A DNA stretch of 64,000 nucleotides, from NCBI GenBank assembly GCA_021397845.1, contig CM038050.1, positions 143,219,980 to 143,283,979 on the forward strand, in the 5' to 3' direction. This document shows, in pieces, positions 21,898 through 31,895 of this stretch. Below the pieces are notes generated by a model. It made no database searches and had not been told where the DNA came from. It saw nothing but the letters and a program-made list of their open reading frames with translations. This stretch comes from Areca catechu (lineage: Eukaryota; Streptophyta; Magnoliopsida; Arecales; Arecaceae). Position 1 is the stretch's first letter, and each line of letters starts with the position of its first letter. The position numbers and the translations under genes were made by a program.

Positions 21898-23557
21898 TGT
21901 TACGGTCATAATGATGACGTGGCTGGTCTCAGATTCTGTCAGGTATGATCGAGCCACGTGGAGGTTTCTTCGGCCGAGTCAGCCTCGGCTTCCGCGCTAC
22001 CGAGGTCGAGCTCGGCCCTTACCCACCCAGGCTACCTCGCCAGGTGATATCCCGAGACGTTACCGCCTTCGCCGAACTCGAGTTCGGTACAGGGCTCCTC
22101 TAGTCGCCTCGCCAGGTGTCCACCTAGGAGGGGCCCACCTAGGCCGAGGTCGGCTGCTCCTTTGCTCCTTCGCCAGGTGGCCCCGGAGACGGGCCCACCT
22201 CGGCCGAAGCCGGGCGCCCTCCTGCCACCTCGCCAGGTGTCCACCCAGGAGGGGTCCACCTCGACCGAGGTCGGCGGCTCCTTCGCTCCCTCGCCAGGTG
22301 GCCCCCGGAGACGGGTCCACCTCGGCCGAAGCCGAGCGCCCTCCTGCCACCTCGCCAGGTGTCCACCCCGGGAGGGGACCACCTCGGCCGAGGTCGGCGG
22401 CTCTTTCGCTCCTTCGCCAGGTGGCCCCCAGAGACGGGTCCACCTCGGCCGAAGCCGAGCGCCCTCCTGCCACCTCGCTAGGTGTCCACCCAGGAGGGGT
22501 CCACCTCGGTCGAGGTCGGCTGCTCCTTCGCTCCTTTGCCAGGTGCCCCCGGAGACGGGTCCACCTAGGCCGAAGCCGAGCGCCCTCCTGCCACCTCGCC
22601 AAGTGTCCACCCAAGAAGGGTCCACCTCGGCCGAGGTCGGCTGCTCCTTCGCTCCTTCGCCAGGTGGCCCCCGGAGACGGGTCCACCTCGGCCGAAGCCG
22701 AGCGCCCTCCTGCCACCTCGCCAGGTGTCCACCCAGGAGGGGTCCACCTCGACCGAGGTCAGGCCGCCCGTACAGAGAAGGTCCCAAAGAAAGAGGCGTA
22801 GGTTCCAAGGTTGGCCCTCGAGCCGTGCGCATCACAGGAGGCGCCCCGTACAGAGGGCGGCGGCACTCGAAACACCATTTACGTCGGCCCGACAAGTCCT
22901 GCAGTCGAGAGGCACGGTTCTGACAAAACAGGGCCCATAAATGGACAACGCCGGCACTTAGGAAGGAGAGCGCCCTCACTGGGCCCGAGGTCTGACCGGC
23001 CGCCCTGCCAGCGCCACCCCCCTTCTTTTGTCTTTACCCTTTCCCGCTGGGCTCGGCGAACGAGGTCGGAAAGCCGCCTGGCCCTCGAAACCAAAAGGGG
23101 AAAGAGAAAAGGTTGGAAAGAGGAGCCTCCCACGAGCAGAAGACAGGCGGACAGCGGGAGGAGATAAAAGGAAGGAAGCTGGAGGCGACCAGGTAAGCGG
23201 GGACAGGTAAGAAACAGTGGCCAAAAGCCCCGCTCCGAGAGTAAGATCCAAGGTCCCGAGAGGGGATCGCTTGGCGTGAGCTTGGCAAGGAGACCAAGGC
23301 CGGGTTTCTGGTCCCTATAGCACCTTCCTTGCTAGTAAATTCTCTGAGTCTGGGACTCCTTCGGGGGCCCGTCTTGGAGAATCTGTTCCTTCTCACCGTC
23401 TACTAACTTGACCGTCGGAGCTCCCTCGCCGGGATCCCCGGCCAGGGTCTTCTGACCCTCTCTTGCAGGTCCGCTCCAGCCAGGAGGCTCCAGGAGCTAG
23501 GCGGTCTGGTAGGATCGGCGGATCCGTGGCACGGGCACAGCGGCGAGATCGGCAACA
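21898..23557 (+). mobile_element. L2: GC-rich 1.66-kb solo LTR inside the T1 5' LTR
   Basis: A sharply GC-rich block in otherwise AT-rich sequence, with ends TGTTACGGTC and GGCAACA, flanked by perfect TCATG copies at 21893-21897 and 23558-23562. No PBS, PPT or coding domain is present, so it is read as a solo LTR of a gypsy-type family not otherwise in the window. It holds a long tandem repeat (22085-22790). The long open frames on both strands follow from GC content and lack of stops and are not genes. The strand was assigned only by the TGTTACGG start. Confidence 0.8.
22085..22790 (+). repeat. 121-122-bp GC-rich tandem repeat within L2
   Basis: About 5.5 copies. The landmark CACCTCGGCCGAAGCC recurs at about 22197, 22318, 22440, 22561 and 22683, giving spacings of 121-122 bp. 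Each unit is itself two related ~61-bp halves, one with CGAGGTCGG and one with CGAAGCCGAG, both ending in a CGCCAGGTG and GGAG block. The unit length is not a multiple of three, so the repeat shifts frame in every copy and cannot encode a repeated peptide. CpG-rich. Confidence 0.9.
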
Positions 23558-23637
23558 TCATGTAATCTAGAAAAAGTTTTTAAATTACATGTCTCGAGCC
23601 GTACCACACAGTTCCCATTTCCTTGGTTCCCCAACAA

Positions 23638-23649
23638 TGGTATCAGAGC
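23638..23649 (+). promoter_or_regulatory. T1 primer binding site
   Basis: TGGTATCAGAGC one base after the LTR end CCAACA. Complementary to initiator tRNA-Met. Confidence 0.92.
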
Positions 23650-25330
23650 ATCCAGGTTGGATGCACATGTAGTTTAATATTTTTGTATGAAATCAGATTA
23701 TTTCCTTCACAAAGTACTTGGATTAAGGTGGATTCGCCATGGCCATCCAATCATAGGAGAGAAGCATGGTTTAAAGACCATCTCTTTTCATTCCAAGGGA
23801 TTCTCCTATGACATGTAGGGGTGTCGCTGTGTCACAGCCTTATGAAGCAAAAAGTGTGGAATTTGATGGATTACAATGGTTTTAATCTATGGTTAAAAGA
23901 TCATAACTATGTTTAGATGAGAGCTTAAAGATGTTTGATTTAAAACCTTGAAAAGTTTAAGTGGAAATGACTAAAATTTGAAGTTACTGTGTTCTGAAAG
24001 AGCTGACTCGAGCTGCAAGAGCTGACTCGACTAGAAAACTATGAAACGGTAATTTTAAGCTTCAATTTATCATGAAATTGTTTCACTTGATTTTGAAAAT
24101 GTCTCAATTAGTGTGATACACTTAATTGGAAATTAAGTTGTATATTTTTAAGATTTAGGATATGATTCTAATCTTAAGTCATGATTGATAAACCATGGGT
24201 TGATTGGGTTAGCTGTAATTGGGTACTTAAATGGGTTAGACCTAGGTTTAGATGAATAGATTAAATAGAGAAAAGACTAATCAAAGGTTGAATTAGGTCT
24301 CTCCTCTATTGATTTCTCTAATAGTTAGTTAGATCAATCCTTATGTCTAAATGGACTTGATTCATGGCTTCGTGGTGAGCTCGGGTCCTTAGGTTAGTCT
24401 GATTGAGTCTGGTAAACCACTTAGTGTTTAAGATAAGTTTGACAATTATGATCAAGGTTCTTTGGGGCTAACTCTTACCTGGACAACTCATGGTTGGTGT
24501 CTAAGACAAGAGTCTTACTTGGCTTAACCAATCCCTTGATCTTACTTACCTGGCTAATGTGGTGAACTAGACTTGATTAGATTATCTATTGATTCGAGTT
24601 GACCTATGTTAACTAAGGTTAATCAGTCTAACTGGTTTATAGGTGCCCATGGATAAAATTGATCTAGAAATCTTCTAAGTGTTTGGTGGGAGTTTTCTTG
24701 ATCAAGGTCCATGTCTTCATCTCAAATGTCACAAAATTTAAATCCTCTAAATTATTAGGTCCATAAAAAGACTAAGTTAAGTGATAGCCTAAGTCTTAGA
24801 CTTTCATTAAGTTGGATTGGCAATGAGTCCATAAGTTAGGTGATCATCGAAAATTCCAAAGAATGGGTGGTCATCAGGCGAGTGGGATTGCCATTCAACA
24901 TATGATGGCTTAGTGCGACTATCTTAACATGTTGTCAGGTGGGCCGGCCAAAATCGGGCTTGATCATAGGTTAATTAGAAGTATTGAATTTATCATGTTA
25001 ATGGTTGGACTTAACCAGGACCTTTAATAGAAGGCCCAAAGTTGATTGTGAGGACCCCTGGGGCAAAATGATTTACTAGGAATTGTTTAGAGAAGCAATT
25101 GGTATTGTACCGACCTTTAGATGCATTTGAGTTGGCCGACTAAAGTCAGGCTCAGATGTAGTCTACTGGATCCTAGTCCCTACTAAAGGATAAATGTTAT
25201 TCTTCAGATTGGAGTGTAAAGGCTACCAGTCTAAATAAAATAGTAGGAGAAACCTTTAGACTAAAATCAATGTCTTTAGGATTTTTTAAAAATTCATATA
25301 CTAATAGGTCTTGTTACCCTTTTCTAGATA
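23650..25330 (+). other. T1 untranslated leader
   Basis: About 1.7 kb without a supportable gene. The part to about 24640 is matched in reverse by T3 (62060-63136). It contains GAGCTGACTCGAG-type units near 24000-24035 and, at 24477-24511, a hairpin-like motif (TACCTGG...TTGGTGTCTAAG) that also occurs in the leaders of T2 and G2. A leader this long is unusual for a copia element and may carry packaging signals (inference). Confidence 0.7.
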
Positions 25331-26205
25331 ATGTTGACCACTTTGTCACTCAGGTCATTATTAGATAATGATAAATTTTCTGGATCAATTTCGATAGCTG
25401 GTATCGAAAACTCAGGATTGTCCTGAGCACGAGCAGATCCTTTATATGATAACGGATCCGGCACCAGAGATCCCAGCCCCTAATGTTCGTGGTAATGTCA
25501 GGGACACTTACCAGAAGTGGATCTCTGACCACACCATGGTGCGTTACATAATATTGGCTACGATGAATAACGAGTTCAGTCACAAGTTCGAGGAGGCCCA
25601 GCCAGAAAAGATTCTTCAAAAATGAAGGAGTCTTTTGGCACTCCAGATGATATAGAGAGATACCGGATCTCTTCCGTAATCTATAAACACGTATGCATGA
25701 TGGAGCTTCGGTGACTGATCATGTAATGTACATGATCGAGTTATTTAAGCATTTGGACAAACTCGGATATCCTTTGCATGAGCAGCTTGGCAAGGATGTG
25801 ATTCTAAATTCTCTACCCCCTTCCTACTAGGTCTTTCTTGATAATTTCAGAATGAATAAGCCTGTAGTAAACTATTATAAGATGTTAGGGTTGCTGTAGA
25901 CTTATGAGAGAGACCACAAACTCAACAAGGGGTTAGTAAATCTGGTGGGAGGTTCTGGAGCAGGATGTCATCCCTTCGGGAAAGGGAAGAAGAAGAAAAA
26001 GAATAAGAAGGTGCAAGTGCTTAGCCTAGTCAGACTAAGAGGGTGAAGGCTGACAAGAGTAAGGCAGAGTGCTTCTTCTACAAGAAGCTGGGTCACTGGA
26101 TGTAGAATTGTTCTACTTACCTTGCCACTCTGGATCCGAACATGCCAAGGAAGGGAAAGCAGCAAGGTGTTACTAGTCAAGGTATTTATAAGATAAATCC
26201 TTGAA
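25331..26205 (+). pseudogene. T1 gag
   Basis: ATG at 25331 starts MLTTLSLRSLLDNDKFSG, the usual start of this copia gag group. A frameshift before 25400 moves the frame, after which the blocks YQKWISDHTMVRYIILATMN and FEEAQPEKILQ can be read at about 25500-25620. Later parts keep recognisable spacing (LGKDVILNSLP near 25785). A knuckle near 26070-26110 reads ECFFYKKLGHWM with the second Cys replaced by Tyr and a stop before the last Cys. Multiple stops and frameshifts; inactive. Confidence 0.8.
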
Positions 26206-26339
26206 GTTTCTTTACCACATTTGTAATTCTTTGTAGGGACTTCAAGTTAGTAGGAGATTTGAAGGCGGTGAAAAGTTCCTGAATGTTGGGAATGGAAGTC
26301 AAGCTTCAGTTTTGGCATTAGGAACTGTTTCTTTTTTTT

Positions 26340-26914
26340 TGAGTCTTGCACTATCATTCTTAATGAATATCATTTTTGTCCTTCTTTTTTGGTAAATATC
26401 ATTTCTGTAGGCCTGTTGGCCAATGATGGTTATGAATTATCAATAAAAGAAGATATTTGCTACATCACTTTGAATAATTCTAATGTGATGAATGGATAAG
26501 TAAAGAATGGTGTATATGTACTGTCATAGCCTGTAAATGTATTGTATACTACTAATAAACACCCTAAGTTAGATAAAGTCAGTGATATTTATCTCTATAC
26601 TATAGGCTAGGTTATATAAACAAGAACAGGATAAATAAGTTGGTGGGAGAAGGTCTTCTAGATATCACTGAGAGTGAATCTTTACCAACTTGTGAATTTT
26701 GTCTTCTTGGAAAAATGACCAAGTCACCTTTTACTGGAAAAGGTAAAAGAGCCAATGATATTCTAAGTCTGGTACATACTAATGTATGTGGACCTATGAA
26801 TATTAGTGCAAGAGGTGGATATAGTTATTTCATTATATTTACAAACGATCTTTCGAGATACGGTTATGTCTACCGCATGAGACATAAATCTGAATCGTTT
26901 GAAATGTTCAAATA
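26340..26914 (+). pseudogene. T1 pol, part 1 (protease tail, GAG-pre-integrase, integrase start)
   Basis: The protease catalytic core is gone. The downstream segment (LISV-type block near 26395, then YVLS near 26515) survives. GAG-pre-integrase at about 26560-26720 has LPTCEFCLLGKMTKSPFTGK. Integrase begins near 26770, but the first catalytic Asp reads Asn (HTNVCGPM). The frame runs to FEMFKYY, where G1 is inserted with its 5-bp duplication (26915-26919). Part 2 starts at 37847. Confidence 0.83.
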
Positions 26915-27690
26915 TTATCTGGTGGGGATACCAGGATCAGACATAGATTACTGGGCCCTATCTGGTTTACTTAGCCATGTGTCATATTTTGTAGTCAAGT
27001 AAGATTGAGTCCTGTAATAAGTTGAGGCTAGTTATTTGTCTCAACCCTAGTCCAGTCATTGAGTCCTGTACTTGTGTATTAGTCTAGTACCAATCCAATT
27101 TTGTACAAGAGAAGAGGTTACACAATTTTGGAGTTCCACCAGGCCTCATCCAGGAGCCAGAGGCCTTCACATCAGCTTATTAGGCCTTGTTTGCCACCCC
27201 AGGGTCCAACATTCCTTCTAGATGCCCCAGATGCCCTCAGATGCCTTTCAAATGCCTTGATACCCTCCAGATGCCAGAGAATATTCCCAGACCAGGGTGC
27301 CTCATGATTCCAAAAATATGCTAGCACCCCAGGCTAAGAGGTTCCAAGCCCAGGAGTCAAGCCCATAGCCCCAGAACCAAGATTCCAAGGAATATGCTGA
27401 TACCAAGGTGCCCCAGCTTCCAGGGCCCATAAGTCCATGCGCTAAACCAATGGAGGATGCCCCTTGCTACCCTAATGCCAAGCCCAACTCTATTTCAGGC
27501 ATCCAAGCCAAGAGACCAAGCCCAAGGTTCCTTTGACCAAGTTTAAGGAAGGAAGAAATTCAATTCAAACAAGGATATCTAGTTTTATTTTCACTTAAAT
27601 TGTATTTTCCTAATTTTAAGCAAACTTGTAATCCCTCTCCCACTCAACTTTGAAATCCTATCCTAACTAGGAGAGGACTTGGGGAACATC

Positions 27691-27698
27691 TATAAAAA
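27691..27698 (+). promoter_or_regulatory. TATA box of the G1 LTR
   Basis: TATAAAAA followed by a C-rich run, about 770 bp from the LTR start. The G2 LTR has TATAAAATA at a similar distance (47149). Confidence 0.6.
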
Positions 27699-28256
27699 CC
27701 CCACCCCTCCCCCTCTTGTAAGCATCGTTTATTCATGAATCAAAACCCTGCTGAAATTATGTTAAGTTGTGTTCTTGTGTTCTTGTGTTGAGGTGTGTGA
27801 GTTTTGTTTGTGAGCCCTAATTCATCCGAGCCCTAACCATCCCAAAGCACTCTCATCCAAATCCTAACATGCCAAGGAGAAGAATCCCTATGCTGTGCAT
27901 CAGCAAGTGGCCATCTTCCCCCCCAACTGCCAGCTTCTGAAACCTTAATACCCTCTTTCCCAAACCCCAGTTCGCTTCTTTTGCTTTCTAACTTATTTAC
28001 TTGCTAACCTCTTATGCTTGCAGGATCCCCATGGTGTTTCCCCTACAAGAAGGAGGCCCTCTTTGCCTCCAGGACTGATCCCAGATAGCTACCTGAATTG
28101 AGGAACTAAAGGCTTGTCTTCCAAGCAACGATCCCGAGTGTTGTGTGACCCCTTCATTGACAGGATCTTCGAATCGGTGCTTGGTAAAATCCTTCCCCCT
28201 CTTAATTTTGATTTGTTGAAGGTAACCCTAACCGGGGGTCTCTCAATCTTTGAGAT

Positions 28257-29973
28257 TGTTGACCCCATAAGTGATTTTGATGATAACCAAACATTGGAGC
28301 ATGTACATTTATTTCTGACAACTCTTCAAGTATTTGACAAGTTTTTGTAGGATGAATAATATGTTCAAACTTCAACTCCTACACTTCTGTTTTCTTGGTT
28401 GAGTTGTGTTGTAAATGCTTTTGTAAAGAAGAACCCAATCAAAAATGCTAAGAAAAATCAATCAAAAGGGTTACTTTTGTGAGCGTATGTGCCATGAATT
28501 TTAGTTTGAGTTGGTTTGTGTGAAATTGTAAAAGAGTTTGTGAGAGTTTTCTTTAAGTTCAATTATAAAAATCCTGAAAAAGATACTCGAGCCGACCCTA
28601 AGTGATAAAGAGCCGACTCTGCTTACTAGCACGCAGCAAGGATTCTGGAACATAGCAATCCGAGCTGACTTGATGGAAAGCAAGCCTAATCCAGTGAGTC
28701 TGAGTCGACTGAAATTAGTCCAAGCCGACTCCTCCAGAGTCCATTTTCTAAAGATTTCTAAGAACAGCCAAGCGAGCTGACCCGAACCAAAAAATGCCAA
28801 CTCTGCCAGACCTAATTCTAAAAGCCTGAGAAAGCGAGCCGACCAAACTGCATCGAGCCGACTCTTCCAGAGTGAGGTTTTTTGAACATGAGAAGAAGAG
28901 CCAACCCAAGCTGAAAAAAGCCGACTCCTCGAGTTCAAGATTTTCAAGATTCAAGTTCGAGCCGACCCGAGCTACAAAGAGCCGACTCGTTTAGAGTGAT
29001 GTTTTTCACCCTGAGACAAAGAGCCGACTGCATTGAAGATTTGGTGACTCGACCTATCGACTCGAAGGATCCGAGTCGACTTGAATGTCACTTTTAGGTA
29101 TCCAACAGCTAGTTCCAGAATTTATTTTTGAATGCTAAAAGTTGCTCCAACGGTCACAAATCATTTTCCAATGGTCTACAACGGCTAGAACTGCCTTGGA
29201 ATGATGGAAGACTTTAAATTTGAAAGATTTAAACTTTCTTGAAGCAAGTTAGTGAGTTTTTCAAAGAAAAGAGAGCATCATTGAATATCCTACCTACCAA
29301 CAGCAAAAGAGCACAAGAGCATTCAAGTCAAGCTTTCAAGTCTTCACCAACTCCAATATAAGCTTGAAACAACTTTAGGAAGAAACCACTAAAGTTATTA
29401 AAGCTTATTCAAGTACATTCAAGTGGACTTCCAACAAGCTGCACTGGCAACTATCCGACAAATAGAGTTTGTCATTCTTGTTGAATTTATTTTCAATTCA
29501 ATTTTTGAATTGTTGGGTTATTTGTGAGCCTGGTTGAAAAACCAAATAGGTTCTTGGTGAGCCTTGTTAAAACCAAGGGTTAGGTTCTTGGTGATCCTAT
29601 GAAACCAAGTTGGGTTTCTTTGGTGAGCCTGTTAAAACCAAAGGGTGTTGGATTTTCTTTGGTGATCCCGTAAAACCAAAGTGTAGAGGTTTTGGATTGT
29701 GATCCTATAAAACAATCCTACTATATTTGGGTGTGAATATAGTGAAAATCCCAAGTGGTATCTTGGGTAGTGGACGTAGGAGCTGGGTTGCTCCGAACCA
29801 CTATAAATTTGGTGTGTTTGTGTTGTGCTTTCTTGACTCTGTTTAGCTTCTGCATTTTTATAATTCTTTCACAGCACCTACCACTTACAAAGGATTTTGA
29901 ATTGCACATTACTTGCCTTCAATTTTTTAAAAATCCCAATTCACCCCCCTCTTGGGTAGCCACCTGGGCAACA
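28257..29973 (+). repeat. S3 5' LTR
   Basis: 1717 bp, TGTTGACCCC...GGGCAACA. U3 has a dense cluster of GAGCCGACTC-type units at 28582-29090. A weak TTTAAATTT box lies near 29212. Six stem-loops follow at 29519-29718, then the TGGACGTAGGAGC and CCGAACCACTATA block near 29770-29812, and AATTCACCCCCCTC at 29938-29951. Confidence 0.92.
29519..29718 (+). repeat. Six tandem stem-loops in the S3 5' LTR
   Basis: Arm pairs in order: TATTTG/CAAATA (29519, 29543), CTTGGT/ACCAAG (29553, 29572), CTTGGT/ACCAAG (29587, 29604), CTTTGGT/ACCAAAG (29618, 29637), CTTTGGT/ACCAAAG (29657, 29675), GGATTGT/ACAATCC (29694, 29712). The loop begins GAGCC or GATCC and ends AAA. It lies about 300 bp downstream of the weak TATA-like position, so it would be in the RNA leader. 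The 3' LTR repeats it at 37195-37400. Confidence 0.8.
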
Positions 29974-29975
29974 AC

Positions 29976-29987
29976 TGGTATCAGAGC
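29976..29987 (+). promoter_or_regulatory. S3 primer binding site
   Basis: TGGTATCAGAGC two bases after the LTR end; initiator tRNA-Met type. Confidence 0.92.
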
Positions 29988-30018
29988 AGTGTCTCTGAAT
30001 ATATTAGAGTAAAGATTG

Positions 30019-31883
30019 ATGGCTCATCCAATGAGTACATCCTTGGCGGAAGGCCAATCAACCAATAGACCTCCACTCATCACTAGCATAAATTATGCAT
30101 ATTGGAAAGCTAGAATGAAGATCTATATTCAAGCAATTGATTTTCAGTTATAGAAGGTCATTCTAAAGGGTCCTTATATCCCCATGGTTAAAATTGATGG
30201 AGTGGATGTTCCTAAACCTAAGAGGATTGGGACGAACACGACATGAAGATGTGAGAGTTAAATGCCAAAGCCATGAACTTGTTATATTATGCTTTGGATA
30301 GTAATGAGTTTAATCGAATTTCAATTTGCTTTTCGGCAAAAGAAATTTGGGATAAACTCGAAGTGACCCATGAAGGAACTTCATAAGTGAAGTCTTCTAA
30401 GATTAATCTTCTTGTACACAGTTATGAATTATTTAAGATGGAACTAAATGAAACAATCTCTGCCATGTTTTCACATTTTATTGACATTATTAATGGCTTA
30501 ATTAGTCTTGGCAGGGTATACATGATGCAGATCTAGTGCAAAAGATTCTAAGATCTCTTCCGAACATGTGGGATCCAAAGTGATTGCCATCCAGGAAGCA
30601 AAAGATTTGAATACCTTATTACTGGATGAACTGCTAGGATCTCTCATCACACATGAACTGACCATGCAGCACCGAACTGAAGATGATCAAAAGAAAAAGA
30701 GATTGATCACCTTTAAAGCTGCTATGGATTCTAAAAGGGATGAAGAATCGGAAGAAGAAAGCTCCTCTACTGAAAGCGACATAGAAGACGAAGATGTTGC
30801 CATGGTTGTCAAAAAATTCAGAAAGTTCTTGGGAAGAAAGAAAGGAAGATATTTTAGAAAATTCCACAAGAACAAAGAGTTCAGTAAGGAGAAGGACAAG
30901 GAAAAGGAGAAAGAAAAGAAGTGCCCACATGTTATGAGTGCAAAAAGACAGGGCATATCCGACCAGATTGTCCTTTATTAAAAATGGATTAAGAAAAAAA
31001 AAAAGTAATGGTAGCGACGTGGAGCGATAGCGAAGCATCCTCATCAAATGAAGAAGAAGAGGCTCCAAAATCTGCAAATCTTTGTTTGATGGATCTCGAT
31101 AATGAGGTATCATCCCCTAAGCTTCAAACTGAATTTATATATGAAGAACTGAATTCTGCATTTCATGATTTACTCATCGAATTTAAGAAAGCTAGGATTA
31201 AAATTAAGTCCTTAAAGAAACAAAACGATGCTTTATTAAAAGACAAGGATGAAATTTTTGAAAAGAATAACATTTTGCAAAGAAAATTAAATAACCTTTC
31301 AAAATGTTATTATCTTAAACAATGAAAAAACTGTTTTAAATAAGATAAACAATATTTTAGTTACTGAACATACTGATTTGAAAAAAGAGGTTGAAAAGCT
31401 TAAGCCTTTAGTAGAAAAATTGACCTTGAGTTCCAATAAGCTTGAGCTAATTTTGAAAGAACAAAAGGACTCTAAAAGTAAAGTTGGAATTGGATTTAAT
31501 GCTATAAATACTAAAGGAATTTCAGTAACAAAATTTATATCTTCAAAAGCTTCAGCTATAAATGCTAAATTTGAAAAAGATTTTCCATCGAAATCAATTT
31601 CAAATGGCGTGAAATATGTTCCTAAGAATACCATGCAAAAATTCTTCAAAACAAGTATTCCTGTTTCTGTATCTGTTATAGCTTCAAAACATGCATCATT
31701 CAAAAATGACAAAATTATTTATTATGCATGTCATAGATTTGGGCATAAATCTTTTCAATACAATTCCTTGAAAAATTCCATGATTAGTGCATTGAAATAT
31801 AAACCATTTGGATTCCAAAGGGAACCAATTTTGCTAACTCGAAAGGACCCAAGTTAGCTTGGGTACCTAAAATCACTCCTTGA
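30019..31883 (+). pseudogene. S3 gag polyprotein
   Basis: ATG at 30019 (MAHPMSTSLAEGQSTNRPP), 31 bp after the PBS. A TAG replaces Trp near 30150, and frameshifts follow near 30220 and 30575. The segment 30568-30981 is open and carries the KVIAIQEAKDLN block, an acidic stretch and a Lys/Glu-rich stretch. The knuckle near 30935-30980 is split by a frameshift. A coiled-coil portion (31140-31440) and a second knuckle-like block (ACHRFGHKSFQY near 31725) precede the terminal VPK block and TGA at 31881-31883. An acceptor-like TTTTGCAGG follows at 31887-31895. Non-functional. Confidence 0.85.
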
Positions 31884-31895
31884 TTATTTTGCAGG

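Larger units (their letters stand above)
21341..23636 (+). repeat. T1 5' LTR, partial, interrupted by L2
   Basis: 21341-21897 and 23558-23636 match the reverse complement of the T3 LTR at 63150-63760, including the repeated TTCAAGGAGTTGAAGGA-type stretch. The 3' end is CCAACA at 23636, followed by one base and the PBS. The 5' part is missing because S1 inserted within this LTR. Confidence 0.85.

Noticed and set aside
22032..22979. Long open frames on both strands (up to ~315 codons) over the GC-rich repeat
   Set aside because: They follow from GC-rich sequence without stops. The 121-122-bp unit is not a multiple of three, so the frame changes each copy, and both strands are open alike. They lie inside a solo LTR.
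22936..23396. Short overlapping ORFs downstream of the repeat in L2
   Set aside because: Arg/Pro/Gly-rich shadows of GC-rich DNA; no start context or homology.
28114..28350. 78-codon ORF across the G1-S3 junction
   Set aside because: It begins in the G1 LTR and ends in the S3 LTR; it exists only because of the insertion.
29976..29987. tRNA gene suggested by TGGTATCAGAGC
   Set aside because: It is a primer binding site: only the tRNA 3'-end complement is present, next to an LTR. The same holds for the other six PBS sites.
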